DNA of 64,000 nucleotides, from contig BJHQ01000013.1 in NCBI GenBank assembly GCA_014193115.1, positions 62,001 through 126,000 of the forward strand, in the 5' to 3' direction. Shown piece after piece: positions 25,980 to 34,133 of the stretch. The translations under genes were made by a program, and so were the position numbers. This stretch comes from Planctomycetota bacterium. Its GTDB lineage: Bacteria; Planctomycetota; UBA11346. Every line of letters starts with the position of its first letter. Position 1 is the stretch's first letter. The notes under the pieces are model-generated. The model was not told where the DNA came from. It made no database searches and saw only the letters and a program-made list of their open reading frames with translations.

Positions 25980-26942
25980 ATGCCAGCCGCCAACCTGCCC
26001 CGGGCCGCTCGCGGGGCCTTCCACCGGCCGAGCGGACCGCGGATCGGATTGCCGCCCGAGGCCTGGCAGCCCCGGGTCCAACTCGGTGGTTACCACGTGT
26101 ACCAGGCGCATTCCGCCCACCTGTACCGGGTCCTCGGCCTGCACGTCATCCTGATCACCCAGGGGATCTTGCGTTACGGCCGCACCGAAGGTCAGGAAGA
26201 CACGGCGAAAGCCGGGGAAATCGTGTGGTTCGGGGACGGCGTCAATAAGATCGTGATCGGCGCACCGGGGCCGATAGCCTTTTATCAGGTGCACTGCTTC
26301 CTTGCCGGTGACGACCAGCGCACCGCCATCCCGGCGTTGACGGGGTGCGAACCGCTGCCACAGCGCTTCGCCGTCGGCGCCGCGATGGAACCGCTCATTG
26401 CGGCCTTCGATCGTCTGATCCACGCGCTTCTGCATGGGACTCAACTGTGGCAGGTGGAATCGCGGATCTGGACTATGGAGATCCTCCGCCTCGCCACCAC
26501 TGCCGCTTTCGCTGGCACCATACCGCCAGGGCCGCCACTCGATCCTTGGCGGCATCTGCTGGCACGCATGGAGACCGCCGCCCCGGATTGCCGGATCGCT
26601 GATCTGGCGCGGGAATCCGGCCTGCGCCCGGAAAGTTTCATCCGCAACTTCCGCCGGGTGACCGGAACCACACCGAAGCAGTACCTGCTCCAGCGCCGCC
26701 TGTCCGAGGCCCGGCGAATGCTGTGCGCGGGAACGAGCGTGAAGGAGGCCGCGCACCGCTGCGGCTTCCCCGATCCCCTGTATTTCAGCCGCATGTTCCG
26801 GCGCTGCTACGGCCATCCGCCGTCGCAGGCGGCGACCGCCTTGGCACCCGATGCGGTATCGCCGGCGATCGGCCTGCCGTTGTCGCGCCATGTCTTCGCG
26901 CCGGGATATGGGATGGGACATTACACGGTGAAGCCGGAATGA
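25980..26942 (+). CDS. AraC-family transcription regulator
   Basis: The 320-residue regulator has an N-terminal cupin-like sensing domain (about 30-130) and a C-terminal double helix-turn-helix (about 195-290). The latter has I-A-D-L-A-R-E-S-G-L-R-P-E-S-F-I-R-N-F and the second-helix pattern V-K-E-A-A-H-R-C-G-F-P-D-P-L-Y-F-S-R-M-F. It is flanked on the left by the remnant of a dehydrogenase start and on the right by a remnant of the rhamnosidase end. It therefore looks transplanted from between those two genes, which it probably still controls through the TTGAC sites. Confidence 0.88.
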   Translation: MPAANLPRAARGAFHRPSGPRIGLPPEAWQPRVQLGGYHVYQAHSAHLYRVLGLHVILITQGILRYGRTEGQEDTAKAGEIVWFGDGVNKIVIGAPGPIAFYQVHCFLAGDDQRTAIPALTGCEPLPQRFAVGAAMEPLIAAFDRLIHALLHGTQLWQVESRIWTMEILRLATTAAFAGTIPPGPPLDPWRHLLARMETAAPDCRIADLARESGLRPESFIRNFRRVTGTTPKQYLLQRRLSEARRMLCAGTSVKEAAHRCGFPDPLYFSRMFRRCYGHPPSQAATALAPDAVSPAIGLPLSRHVFAPGYGMGHYTVKPE

Positions 26943-26959
26943 ATCCGAACGGGCATGCC

Positions 26960-26996
26960 GCAACGGCGGCGGCCTGTCGCATCACGGGGTGAAGAT
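26960..26996 (-). pseudogene. Remnant of the rhamnosidase 3' end
   Basis: The 19-bp word GTCGCATCACGGGGTGAAG (26976-26994) is identical to the rhamnosidase stop region at 23113-23131, where it encodes the last residues F-T-P and the stop. Weaker similarity (CCGCAA and GC-GCGG blocks) continues to the left. Nothing of the gene body remains. Confidence 0.65.
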
Positions 26997-27049
26997 GAGG
27001 ACACCTCAGTCAGGATTGCTGAAGATCCAGTGGTACAGATCATGACATC

Positions 27050-27625
27050 ATGCACCTCGCTCGGATGCGTCTTCATGCCGGCTCGGTACTGACAGCCACA
27101 GAGATGGGAGCGTCACATCAGCTGTGCACCTCTGGGTGGAGGTTTCAACAACATGCGATTCCTTGTTCCATCTGTGAAGGCAGTGCTGGTGCCCATCACC
27201 TGATTCCAACGGAGATATCAGTCCAATTCAATGATTTTCTAGAAAAAATCGGATTCAAGCATAATCATTGCAGTAATGGATGCTGGTTGCCAAAGAAGGA
27301 CCTGGAGGCATTCTATAAGGAAGTGCGCCATGCGGGAAATCACCCTGGGTATAGTCAGGCGATGGCGCAGAAGCTAACGGAGATCAGTGAAAAATACGAT
27401 AGGGCGATAACGATTGCCGCTGGAAATCCTCGTTTAGTATTAATTGCGCGGAAGAATGCGATGAGAGATATTCGCGAGTTGCAGGATCGAGCAAGGACTC
27501 TACTAACCCGCGATGGGGAAAAAATTGTGCTAATTGGGACAAAATTAACTACACCAAAAATGAAAACTAAATGGGTCGATTTGCTATCTGTGGGCAACGA
27601 TAACGTGGCGATTCCCAGGAAATAA
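27050..27625 (+). CDS. AHH-family nuclease toxin module, free-standing
   Basis: The 191-residue protein carries the AHH nuclease signature (HNH/EndoVII-like fold): C-x-x-C near 39-42, G-A-H-H-L-I-P (histidines 49-50), H-N-H-C-S-N-G-C-W-L-P (71-81) and H-A-G-N-H-P-G-Y (94-101). Such domains normally form the C-terminal toxic tip of large secreted proteins. Here only about 45 residues precede it and no delivery domain is visible, so it is an orphan or transferred tip. Composition changes from GC-rich to AT-rich near 27190. Its stop is two bases before the next start, as in toxin-immunity pairs. Confidence 0.75.
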   Translation: MHLARMRLHAGSVLTATEMGASHQLCTSGWRFQQHAIPCSICEGSAGAHHLIPTEISVQFNDFLEKIGFKHNHCSNGCWLPKKDLEAFYKEVRHAGNHPGYSQAMAQKLTEISEKYDRAITIAAGNPRLVLIARKNAMRDIRELQDRARTLLTRDGEKIVLIGTKLTTPKMKTKWVDLLSVGNDNVAIPRK

Positions 27626-27627
27626 TC

Positions 27628-29031
27628 ATGGACATAGGCACACTACTAACACTAAGCGGGCGCTTCGGGGATACGTCTCCTGACGATATTATTTGGGGTC
27701 GCTATGTTCAGGAAGGAAACAAAATCATCGATTGGGTTGAAAAATATACTCCTTTCCAGGCCGCCATGGATTCCCTTTCATGCGATTCGCCGGTTCCATT
27801 GATTGTGATTGCTGAGAAATCAAAGGCCATGAAATGGTATGACACTACTCAAAATTTTCATCACATGAACGTCCTTTTGAGGTCATTGCAAGATGATCTT
27901 GGCAGATCAAATGAATACAGAAACAGAAAAACAGGGAGAGTCGAAATAAAATCCATTTTCATCCTTGCCGTACAGAGCTGGATTTGTAAATCTTTGGGCA
28001 ATATTTGTGATGGCCGCAATGATGATGGTATTGTAATTTCTGATTGGGTGCTTGCCGCCCTCGCCCACCGCCTCATCCACGGTCGTGCCCCCAGTCTCGC
28101 CGAAAGCATGTTGGGCATCTTCGCGCGGGGCTATTGGCCGTTGTTCTGGCGCGGCACATGGCCAAAGGGCTATGCGGTGGCGTATTGTCCGCCGGAGTTT
28201 CCTCAAGCGACGAACATTCCCGCTGATTGCATTCCGACCCAGCAGCAGATCGATGAGGGCGGCGGCATTCCGTGGATCAAGGGACAGCGCAAGGCGAAGC
28301 CGCCGAAGCCGCCAGCGATTCCGATGCCGCCGGTTATCGCGGTGGTTCCCAACACTGCGTGGAAGGAGTTCACCGGACCAGCGTTCAATGCTGAGCGCAT
28401 TGTCGCCCATCTGGCGGCGATGTTTCCTGGTCAGCCAGCAGGGACGGGCGCGACCTTGGCCGACATTCCGGAACCATCCCGCCGATATTTGGTGGAACTC
28501 GGCCAGCGGCTCACCGGCGCGGTGGTGGTTCGCGAACCATGCGACGATAGCAACCCACCCGAAGCGGTGCTGCGGCTGTTGTTCTTACCCCAGGATGGAA
28601 AGGCCAGCCGCGAACCGATCCGGCTTGATTGCCGTGGGCCGTATATTGGCGGCCTGAAAGGATTGCCCGCCTCCATCGGTCAGGTGCTGCGCATCCACAA
28701 CGGCATGGCCTTGCACGGGGGGTTCGGAGATCCCGCCTGGCATGTCTATGACGGCAAGCAGTTCGTGATGGAATGGGACGTCTGGCACCAGGCGAATCCC
28801 GACGATCCGGAGGATCCCTTCCCCACGCCGCCGCAGGTGCCGCTGACCGATGGACAAGACATTTACCTATTGCACCCGCGCCATCGTCGCCCCGACGGTG
28901 AACCGACCCTGCACGCGATGAGCCACGAATCCGGCCGGTTGGACGACCGTGATCTTGGTAGCGCCATCGCGCGGTTCTTCAGCCTGGTGCATCTGGTGGT
29001 GGTGGGGCGCGACGAGAACACAGGGCAATGA
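27628..29031 (+). CDS. Two-part candidate immunity protein for the AHH toxin
   Basis: The 467-residue protein follows the AHH gene after two bases. The first third (to about residue 137, base 28040) is AT-rich like the toxin. The remainder is GC-rich like the chromosome. The halves are joined by a proline/lysine-rich linker (about 210-235). The C-terminal half has L-P-A-S-I-G-Q-V-L-R-I-H-N-G-M-A followed by a W-H-V-Y-D-G block, resembling SUKH-type proteins; the N-terminal half matches nothing I know. Position makes an immunity role likely. The join suggests an acquired immunity domain fused in frame to a resident gene. Confidence 0.6.
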   Translation: MDIGTLLTLSGRFGDTSPDDIIWGRYVQEGNKIIDWVEKYTPFQAAMDSLSCDSPVPLIVIAEKSKAMKWYDTTQNFHHMNVLLRSLQDDLGRSNEYRNRKTGRVEIKSIFILAVQSWICKSLGNICDGRNDDGIVISDWVLAALAHRLIHGRAPSLAESMLGIFARGYWPLFWRGTWPKGYAVAYCPPEFPQATNIPADCIPTQQQIDEGGGIPWIKGQRKAKPPKPPAIPMPPVIAVVPNTAWKEFTGPAFNAERIVAHLAAMFPGQPAGTGATLADIPEPSRRYLVELGQRLTGAVVVREPCDDSNPPEAVLRLLFLPQDGKASREPIRLDCRGPYIGGLKGLPASIGQVLRIHNGMALHGGFGDPAWHVYDGKQFVMEWDVWHQANPDDPEDPFPTPPQVPLTDGQDIYLLHPRHRRPDGEPTLHAMSHESGRLDDRDLGSAIARFFSLVHLVVVGRDENTGQ

Positions 29032-29470
29032 TGGAACGTTTTTGGGATCGAGATTTCCGAATCTGATATCACCGAATCGCCTGGCACGACGTTGTGCGCG
29101 TTGGCCAGTCGGATGGTCGAAACGGCGCGGTGTGGATTCGATGCGCATTCTCTGCCGGCTGTTCCCGAGATCGGCAGCATCACAACAAGGGCGGCATGAT
29201 CTGCAGAGCTGACCGACGCTGCCTGGCTGGCGTTGTCAGGCCCGATCTGGTCTCGTCTGTCCCCACATCGGGATTGCTGAAGTGCCGCCGGTCCAGAACC
29301 TACCACCATGGCTGTCCTGGGTGCGTCATGGTGCCGGATCCAGGCCGTCATTTTCTGGACCGAGTGCGGACACCATCGATGCACGTTGGTCGGTGGAACA
29401 TCGAACCAACTACGTGTGCCATTTCCATCCTGATTTGTCCCAGGCGAATCAACCGATAGGAACCCTCGTC
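29032..29470. other. Gap between the toxin-immunity pair and the first secreted cassette
   Basis: The 439-bp region has no gene I can support. The word GGATTGCTGAAG near 29271 is also present near 27015, just before the toxin gene, so the toxin-immunity pair is bracketed by a 12-bp direct repeat. It may be chance or a trace of insertion. Confidence 0.4.
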
Positions 29471-31141
29471 ATGAACCGTCCGTCTTTGCGATGCAACTCT
29501 CGGCCCTTGGTTCTCGTCGCTTTGTTCAGTGTGGCCCTGAGCGGTTTCGTCACCAACCTCCTGGTCGCCGGGGATCCTCCCGAACCCCGCACCCGCTTCC
29601 ATCAATTCAACGATAAGTTCAACAACCCCAAGGATCCTGCCGATCCCCAGATCGTCACGTATCTGGGCGGCAAGGGCGAGGAATGGGCCTCGGGAGGTGG
29701 ATTCCAACCGGATGGCAGCGTGATCGTGGTCGGCACCGCCGCCGGCCCGGTGTTCGATCTGGCAGGTGGCGTCGCCGTCAAGGTCATCGGCGGCAGCGAT
29801 GGATCGGCGCCGGCGATCACCGATGCCCAGTTGGTCAAAGTAGTCGAGGACAAGAAATCCGGGACCAAACACAACGAGGTGATCATCACCGGAAGCCATA
29901 CCGCCGGTGCGCCTTTCGTGGTCAAACTGGCGAAAGGTGGGAAGGTCGTCCAGTCCGCCATCCGCCTGCCCTGGGGCGTGGGAAGCTGCAACGCCGGCCT
30001 GGTCGACACCTTGGGCAACATCTACATCGCCGGCCTGGCAGGCGCCAATATCAAAATCTTGTCACCCCAGGCGGCCAATCCCACCATCGCCGGTGCGGCC
30101 GAGGGCGGGACTCCGTCGCTGCTCTTCCTCGCTGGAATCGCTCCCGATCTCAGTTCCGTGCGCTGGTGCGCCACGTTTCCCGATCTCGGAATCGCTCCTG
30201 AACTCCGCTTCAGCGCCAAGGGCGAACTGGTGATCATCGCCGGGCACCGAAACATCTTCAGCGCCAAGGGCGACTTCATTTCACATCTCGACCTGCGCCA
30301 GTCGAAACGGGATCGCGCGGTCAACCCGGTGGATGGGTCGGTGGCCATCGGCTACGACACCAACACCAAGACAGGCCGCGAACCGTGGCGGCAGCCGCAC
30401 CTCGAGATTTACAATACTGACGGAACGCTGCGCAACGAATACTACGCCTGGGCCGCCCGTCTGGTGGGGACCCCATCCTCCCGCGAGGTCTCCGATTCCT
30501 CCATCAAATACCTGAACTATTCCGACGATGGGCGGGTGCTGCTGCTGTCGGGCTGGTCCGATGGCGGCAATTCGGTCCTGCACAAGCAGCCCTATGATCT
30601 GCGCACTCCAGTCAAATGCCCCGGTTTGGGCATGAGCGCCTGGGGCGCCAATGCCGGATCCTTCTGCCACCTGATCCGCATGGATCCGGAAAACGGCCAA
30701 GTGACCGGGCGCACCATGTATCTGGCCTATCTGAAGAGCAAAAACAAACCGAGCGGCCTGCGGACCAATCATCTCAACCTGGCCAGCGACGGTTCGAACA
30801 TCGTCTGCGGAACTTCCTCCTACGGTTTCATCCAGACCCGGCAGTCCGGATTCAAAGGCGATTACATCGGCGGGTCCTTCGTCACGGTCATGAACCAGGA
30901 CCTGAGCGACCTGCGCTTCGCCGCCATCGTCCCCGGGGCCGGCGAGGTCCTGCTCAATCTGGGGAACAATCCATGGGTCAGCGCCAAAGGCGTCGTGGGC
31001 GGCCGGCACCGCGTCCTGGTGGTCAGCGGGGCGCAGAAGCATGACGAATTCTGGACCATCAACCCGGTGCAGACGGGCTTCGGCGGAGGCAACCTTGATG
31101 CCGCCGTCGTCGTGCTCGATCTTGGCTCCGTAAAACCCTGA
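29471..31141 (+). CDS. Secreted beta-propeller-like protein, cassette 1
   Basis: The 556-residue protein has an N-terminal signal segment (about 10-32). It is rich in short beta repeats of the D-G-S-V-I-V-V-G and G-D-F type, as in propeller proteins. The block V-L-L-L-S-G-W-S-D-G-G-N-S-V-L with K-Q-P-Y-D-L-R after it is nearly repeated in the protein at 34134-36473 (G-W-S-D-G-G-N-T-V-L, R-Q-P-Y-D-L-R), so the two are paralogs. Function is unknown. It is followed after 14 bases by a small secreted protein, as in the second cassette. ATG 29471 is chosen for the signal sequence. Confidence 0.7.
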   Translation: MNRPSLRCNSRPLVLVALFSVALSGFVTNLLVAGDPPEPRTRFHQFNDKFNNPKDPADPQIVTYLGGKGEEWASGGGFQPDGSVIVVGTAAGPVFDLAGGVAVKVIGGSDGSAPAITDAQLVKVVEDKKSGTKHNEVIITGSHTAGAPFVVKLAKGGKVVQSAIRLPWGVGSCNAGLVDTLGNIYIAGLAGANIKILSPQAANPTIAGAAEGGTPSLLFLAGIAPDLSSVRWCATFPDLGIAPELRFSAKGELVIIAGHRNIFSAKGDFISHLDLRQSKRDRAVNPVDGSVAIGYDTNTKTGREPWRQPHLEIYNTDGTLRNEYYAWAARLVGTPSSREVSDSSIKYLNYSDDGRVLLLSGWSDGGNSVLHKQPYDLRTPVKCPGLGMSAWGANAGSFCHLIRMDPENGQVTGRTMYLAYLKSKNKPSGLRTNHLNLASDGSNIVCGTSSYGFIQTRQSGFKGDYIGGSFVTVMNQDLSDLRFAAIVPGAGEVLLNLGNNPWVSAKGVVGGRHRVLVVSGAQKHDEFWTINPVQTGFGGGNLDAAVVVLDLGSVKP

Positions 31142-31155
31142 TCCCAGGATCACCG

Positions 31156-31815
31156 ATGCGCCTGCTTTCCATCATTGCCCTGGTCTTTGCCGCCAAGGCG
31201 GTTGCCGCCGCCCAGCCCGGTCCGATCACCGGCCCGGTCGGCTTCGCTCCGTTGACGCCGCATTATATGGCCACCGTGATCGAATTCCGGGATCCCAACC
31301 CCGATTCCACGAATTGGCCAGCGATCTTCCACGGTCGGACCGTCGAACCGACGGTGATGACCTTCAGCGAGACCGCCATCGATCTGAAATCGCCGCTCGT
31401 GCTCGGCGCTGAGGCTGGCAGCCTGATGCGTTCCGGGAACCAGCGCCGTCTGATCGGCGAGATTCTGCCGCGCGACGGCGCCAAGGAGGGCGAGGACAAG
31501 CCGCTCCCTCTGCCCAAGGTCACGATCAATACCATCACCGCCGGCAAGGGCGAGACGCTGACCTTCAGCGGCAAGGTGGTGATGGATGGCAAGACCATTC
31601 CCATCGAAGGAACCGGAAAATCCGGTCGCAGCACCAACGATGGGGACCCGGTGATCACCCTCACCTTCGTCGCAACCTTCAAGGGCAAGGCCCTGGGTCT
31701 GGTGAAGTTCGCGGATCAGGATGTCCAAGTGGTGGTCCATACCGCCGGCAAGGCCGGCGCCGAACCCAGCCCAGCGAAAGCGGCCGCAGAAAATGCGGCC
31801 GAGAAAACAAAATAA
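31156..31815 (+). CDS. Small secreted protein, partner in cassette 1
   Basis: The 219-residue product has a signal peptide (about 1-19). The rest is a soluble beta-rich domain with T-L-T-F-S-G-K-V-V-M-D-G-K-T near 130-145, and the last 25 residues are alanine/lysine-rich and low in complexity. It has no recognised family. Its place directly behind a propeller-like gene, repeated at 36470-37306, implies a shared process such as a surface or periplasmic complex. Confidence 0.6.
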   Translation: MRLLSIIALVFAAKAVAAAQPGPITGPVGFAPLTPHYMATVIEFRDPNPDSTNWPAIFHGRTVEPTVMTFSETAIDLKSPLVLGAEAGSLMRSGNQRRLIGEILPRDGAKEGEDKPLPLPKVTINTITAGKGETLTFSGKVVMDGKTIPIEGTGKSGRSTNDGDPVITLTFVATFKGKALGLVKFADQDVQVVVHTAGKAGAEPSPAKAAAENAAEKTK

Positions 31816-31856
31816 GCCGGACGAAAATGCCGCCGCAACCAGGCCGATCCGCCGAA

Positions 31857-32852
31857 TCAGCCGTGGTTGGTGATCGCCGGCGAGGTCGGCGCTGCGGAGG
31901 CGTCTCTTTTCTTTTTTGAGCCTTGATAGGGATCGGTGCCGGGCATCCGCCAACCTGGATCAGGGGTCCAGCCGGCGCGCCGGGCCTGTTCGACCAGGTA
32001 GGTGTATTGGTGGGTGTCCTTGTTCGCTGTGGTCAGGCGGCGATACCACTCGCGGATCGTGGGGTCGAGACCGTCAATGAAACCCGCGCCGGTCAGCCAT
32101 GCGAAGCTCTGGGCATCGCCCCAGGGCTTCAACGGGACCCACTGGGCTTGCAGGGAGAAATGCAAGGTCAGTCGGGGATGTCCGGCGGGCAGGCTGCCGC
32201 GATGCAGGGCATGGGCGTCCATCAGCAGCACGTCGCCTGGCTCCAATTCGATCCGGATTTCGCCGGGCAGCTTGGCATGGCGATCGGCGTCGATGGTGGC
32301 GCGTTCAACCGCTGTCATCCGCCGACGATGGCTGCCCGGGACGACGATGAAGGCGGAGTCCTTCTCAAGGGCGGCATTGAGCTGGATGTGGTCCTGGATT
32401 CCCGCGGGTTTGTAGGGCATCACCGGATCGAATTCCGTGTTGATGTCGCGGTGCCAGAACAAGTCGTAGTCGACGCCTCGCGGCGCCCACAGGATCTTCT
32501 GGCCCCAGGCCCGCGGTTCGGCCAGCAGGCTGGTCAGGGCGCCATGCAGGCGTGGTTCGGCCAGGGCATTGATCAAGGTCGGATCGTGCAATCCGGGCCG
32601 GGTGATCTCGCCGATGCCCCAGGTCATCTCGGTCCAGGGCGGCACTCCTGCGGCACCAACCCGTTCCTCAAAGCCAGGTGCAATGCGCACGCCGCCCCAA
32701 CCGCCGGCTTCGGCCTGGCGACGTATTTCCATGGCGGAGCTGCGCAGGTGGTCGAGGCGTTCACCGGCCAGGGAGCCACGCAGCACCAGCACGCCATCGC
32801 GGTGGAACGCGGCGAACTCGGCGGGCGAGAGGGGGGAAGCGGTGTGGTCCAT
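31857..32852 (-). CDS. PhyH-family (phytanoyl-CoA dioxygenase-like) Fe(II)/2-oxoglutarate oxygenase
   Basis: The 331-residue enzyme has the iron-binding H-x-D in F-W-H-R-D-I-N (about 136-140). The distal histidine is in D-A-H-A-L-H-R-G-S near 220, with the arginine for 2-oxoglutarate in H-P-R-L-T-L-H. The fold and length match the PhyH family, which is abundant in planctomycetes and acts on varied small molecules. The substrate is unknown. ATG 32852 is used; the frame is open to 32972. It diverges from nothing and ends 42 bases from the convergent cassette-1 gene. Confidence 0.82.
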   Translation of the reverse strand: MDHTASPLSPAEFAAFHRDGVLVLRGSLAGERLDHLRSSAMEIRRQAEAGGWGGVRIAPGFEERVGAAGVPPWTEMTWGIGEITRPGLHDPTLINALAEPRLHGALTSLLAEPRAWGQKILWAPRGVDYDLFWHRDINTEFDPVMPYKPAGIQDHIQLNAALEKDSAFIVVPGSHRRRMTAVERATIDADRHAKLPGEIRIELEPGDVLLMDAHALHRGSLPAGHPRLTLHFSLQAQWVPLKPWGDAQSFAWLTGAGFIDGLDPTIREWYRRLTTANKDTHQYTYLVEQARRAGWTPDPGWRMPGTDPYQGSKKKRDASAAPTSPAITNHG

Positions 32853-33063
32853 GGTTCTGTATGATATCTGGCTGGCAGCTTGGCCAGGATGGCATTTCGT
32901 CGCATCCACCCCGGCGAAACGTTGCCGAGATCCCTGGACAACCGGTTGACCCGGCACGTCGCCAAGCATCACGGGAAAATCGAGGTTATGGTCCTTTGAA
33001 CGGGATCCGACCGGGTGGGGTTGGATGCGCGGGATATGCCGCCGTGGTTGTTCCCTAACTCAT

Positions 33064-34068
33064 TCACTCGGATTCCACTGCATCTTCCTGGCCGCCTGCT
33101 TGGCCTCGATCCGGTTGCTGAACCGAACCCCGGGAGCGCCAGGTCCGGGCGGAGCAGCCGGCGATCCGCCGGAAGGCATGGGCGAAATGCTGGCTGGAAG
33201 CGAATCCGAGCTCGAGAGCGATGTCCGTTACCGGCAGATCGCTTTCGCTGAGCAGCGTCTGGGCGCGGGCGATCCGCCGGTGGAGCAGCCAGCGCCGGGG
33301 TGGCTCGCCGGCATGACGCTGGAACAGGGCGTTGAGATGACCCGGCGAGACGCCTGAGCCCGCTGCCAATTCGACCACCGTCCAGGCTTGGTCGAGTCGC
33401 GCCTCCATCCGGGCCTGGGCTGCGGCCACGGCAGGATGCATCGGCAGGGCCGGGTCAGCGGCGGCGCCGGACAAGGTGCGGACCAGGGCGATGGCCAGGC
33501 AGTCGAGCCCGGCACGCAGGAAATCCTTGCGGTGCGGGGCTGGCGTGGCGACCTCGGCCAGCAGCAGGCGCAGCGGGGCTTCGAGCGGCCGGGCATCGGC
33601 GATCCGGTGGCACCGCTGGATCGGCCCCGCCAAACCCAAGCGCTGGGCCACGGTGGCCAGATCCATTCCCAGGAAGAGAAAATGCAAGCGACCGTCGGCC
33701 GGCCGGTCGAGGGCATGGCGACGCTGAGGCGCAGCCAGGAAGGCCTCGCCGCTGGAGATCTCGAACCGGCCATCGTCGCTCCACCAACCGGTCGGTGGAC
33801 CGGTCAGCTGTAGATAGATTTCCCAGACCGAGTGGTGGTGCCGGCCGATCTCCTCGCCAGCTCCGAACCATTGTTCGCCGCAATGGGACAAATCCGGGCA
33901 CTCGTCTCCGAGGATGTCGGCATGGAACCCGGCCACCACCCGTTGGGGACGGAAGATGTGCACACGGGCATCCTGCCTGACAGGTGGCCTGAACGCCAGC
34001 GCGGCTGTCCGCACCGGACCGAGTCTTGTGGCGCTCCGGAAGGGAAGCCCTCCCTCCAGACCAGCCAC
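33064..34068 (-). CDS. AraC-family transcription regulator
   Basis: The 334-residue regulator starts at GTG 34068. The N-terminal half (about 40-160) has a cupin-like histidine-rich sensing fold, G-R-H-H-H-S-V-W-E-I-Y-L. The C-terminal double helix-turn-helix (about 215-310) has V-V-E-L-A-A-G-S-G-V-S-P-G-H-L-N and V-T-D-I-A-L-E-L-G-F-A-S-S-Q-H-F. Only 65 bases separate it from the divergent cassette-2 gene, so it is a good candidate for controlling that cassette, and perhaps the dioxygenase downstream on its own strand. Confidence 0.85.
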   Translation of the reverse strand: MAGLEGGLPFRSATRLGPVRTAALAFRPPVRQDARVHIFRPQRVVAGFHADILGDECPDLSHCGEQWFGAGEEIGRHHHSVWEIYLQLTGPPTGWWSDDGRFEISSGEAFLAAPQRRHALDRPADGRLHFLFLGMDLATVAQRLGLAGPIQRCHRIADARPLEAPLRLLLAEVATPAPHRKDFLRAGLDCLAIALVRTLSGAAADPALPMHPAVAAAQARMEARLDQAWTVVELAAGSGVSPGHLNALFQRHAGEPPRRWLLHRRIARAQTLLSESDLPVTDIALELGFASSQHFAHAFRRIAGCSARTWRSRGSVQQPDRGQAGGQEDAVESE

Positions 34069-34133
34069 AACGATTGCTGACCATGGCCGTAGTCCACTAG
34101 GTTCGGTGTTGCCGCCGTGCCAAAGAGAAGGCC

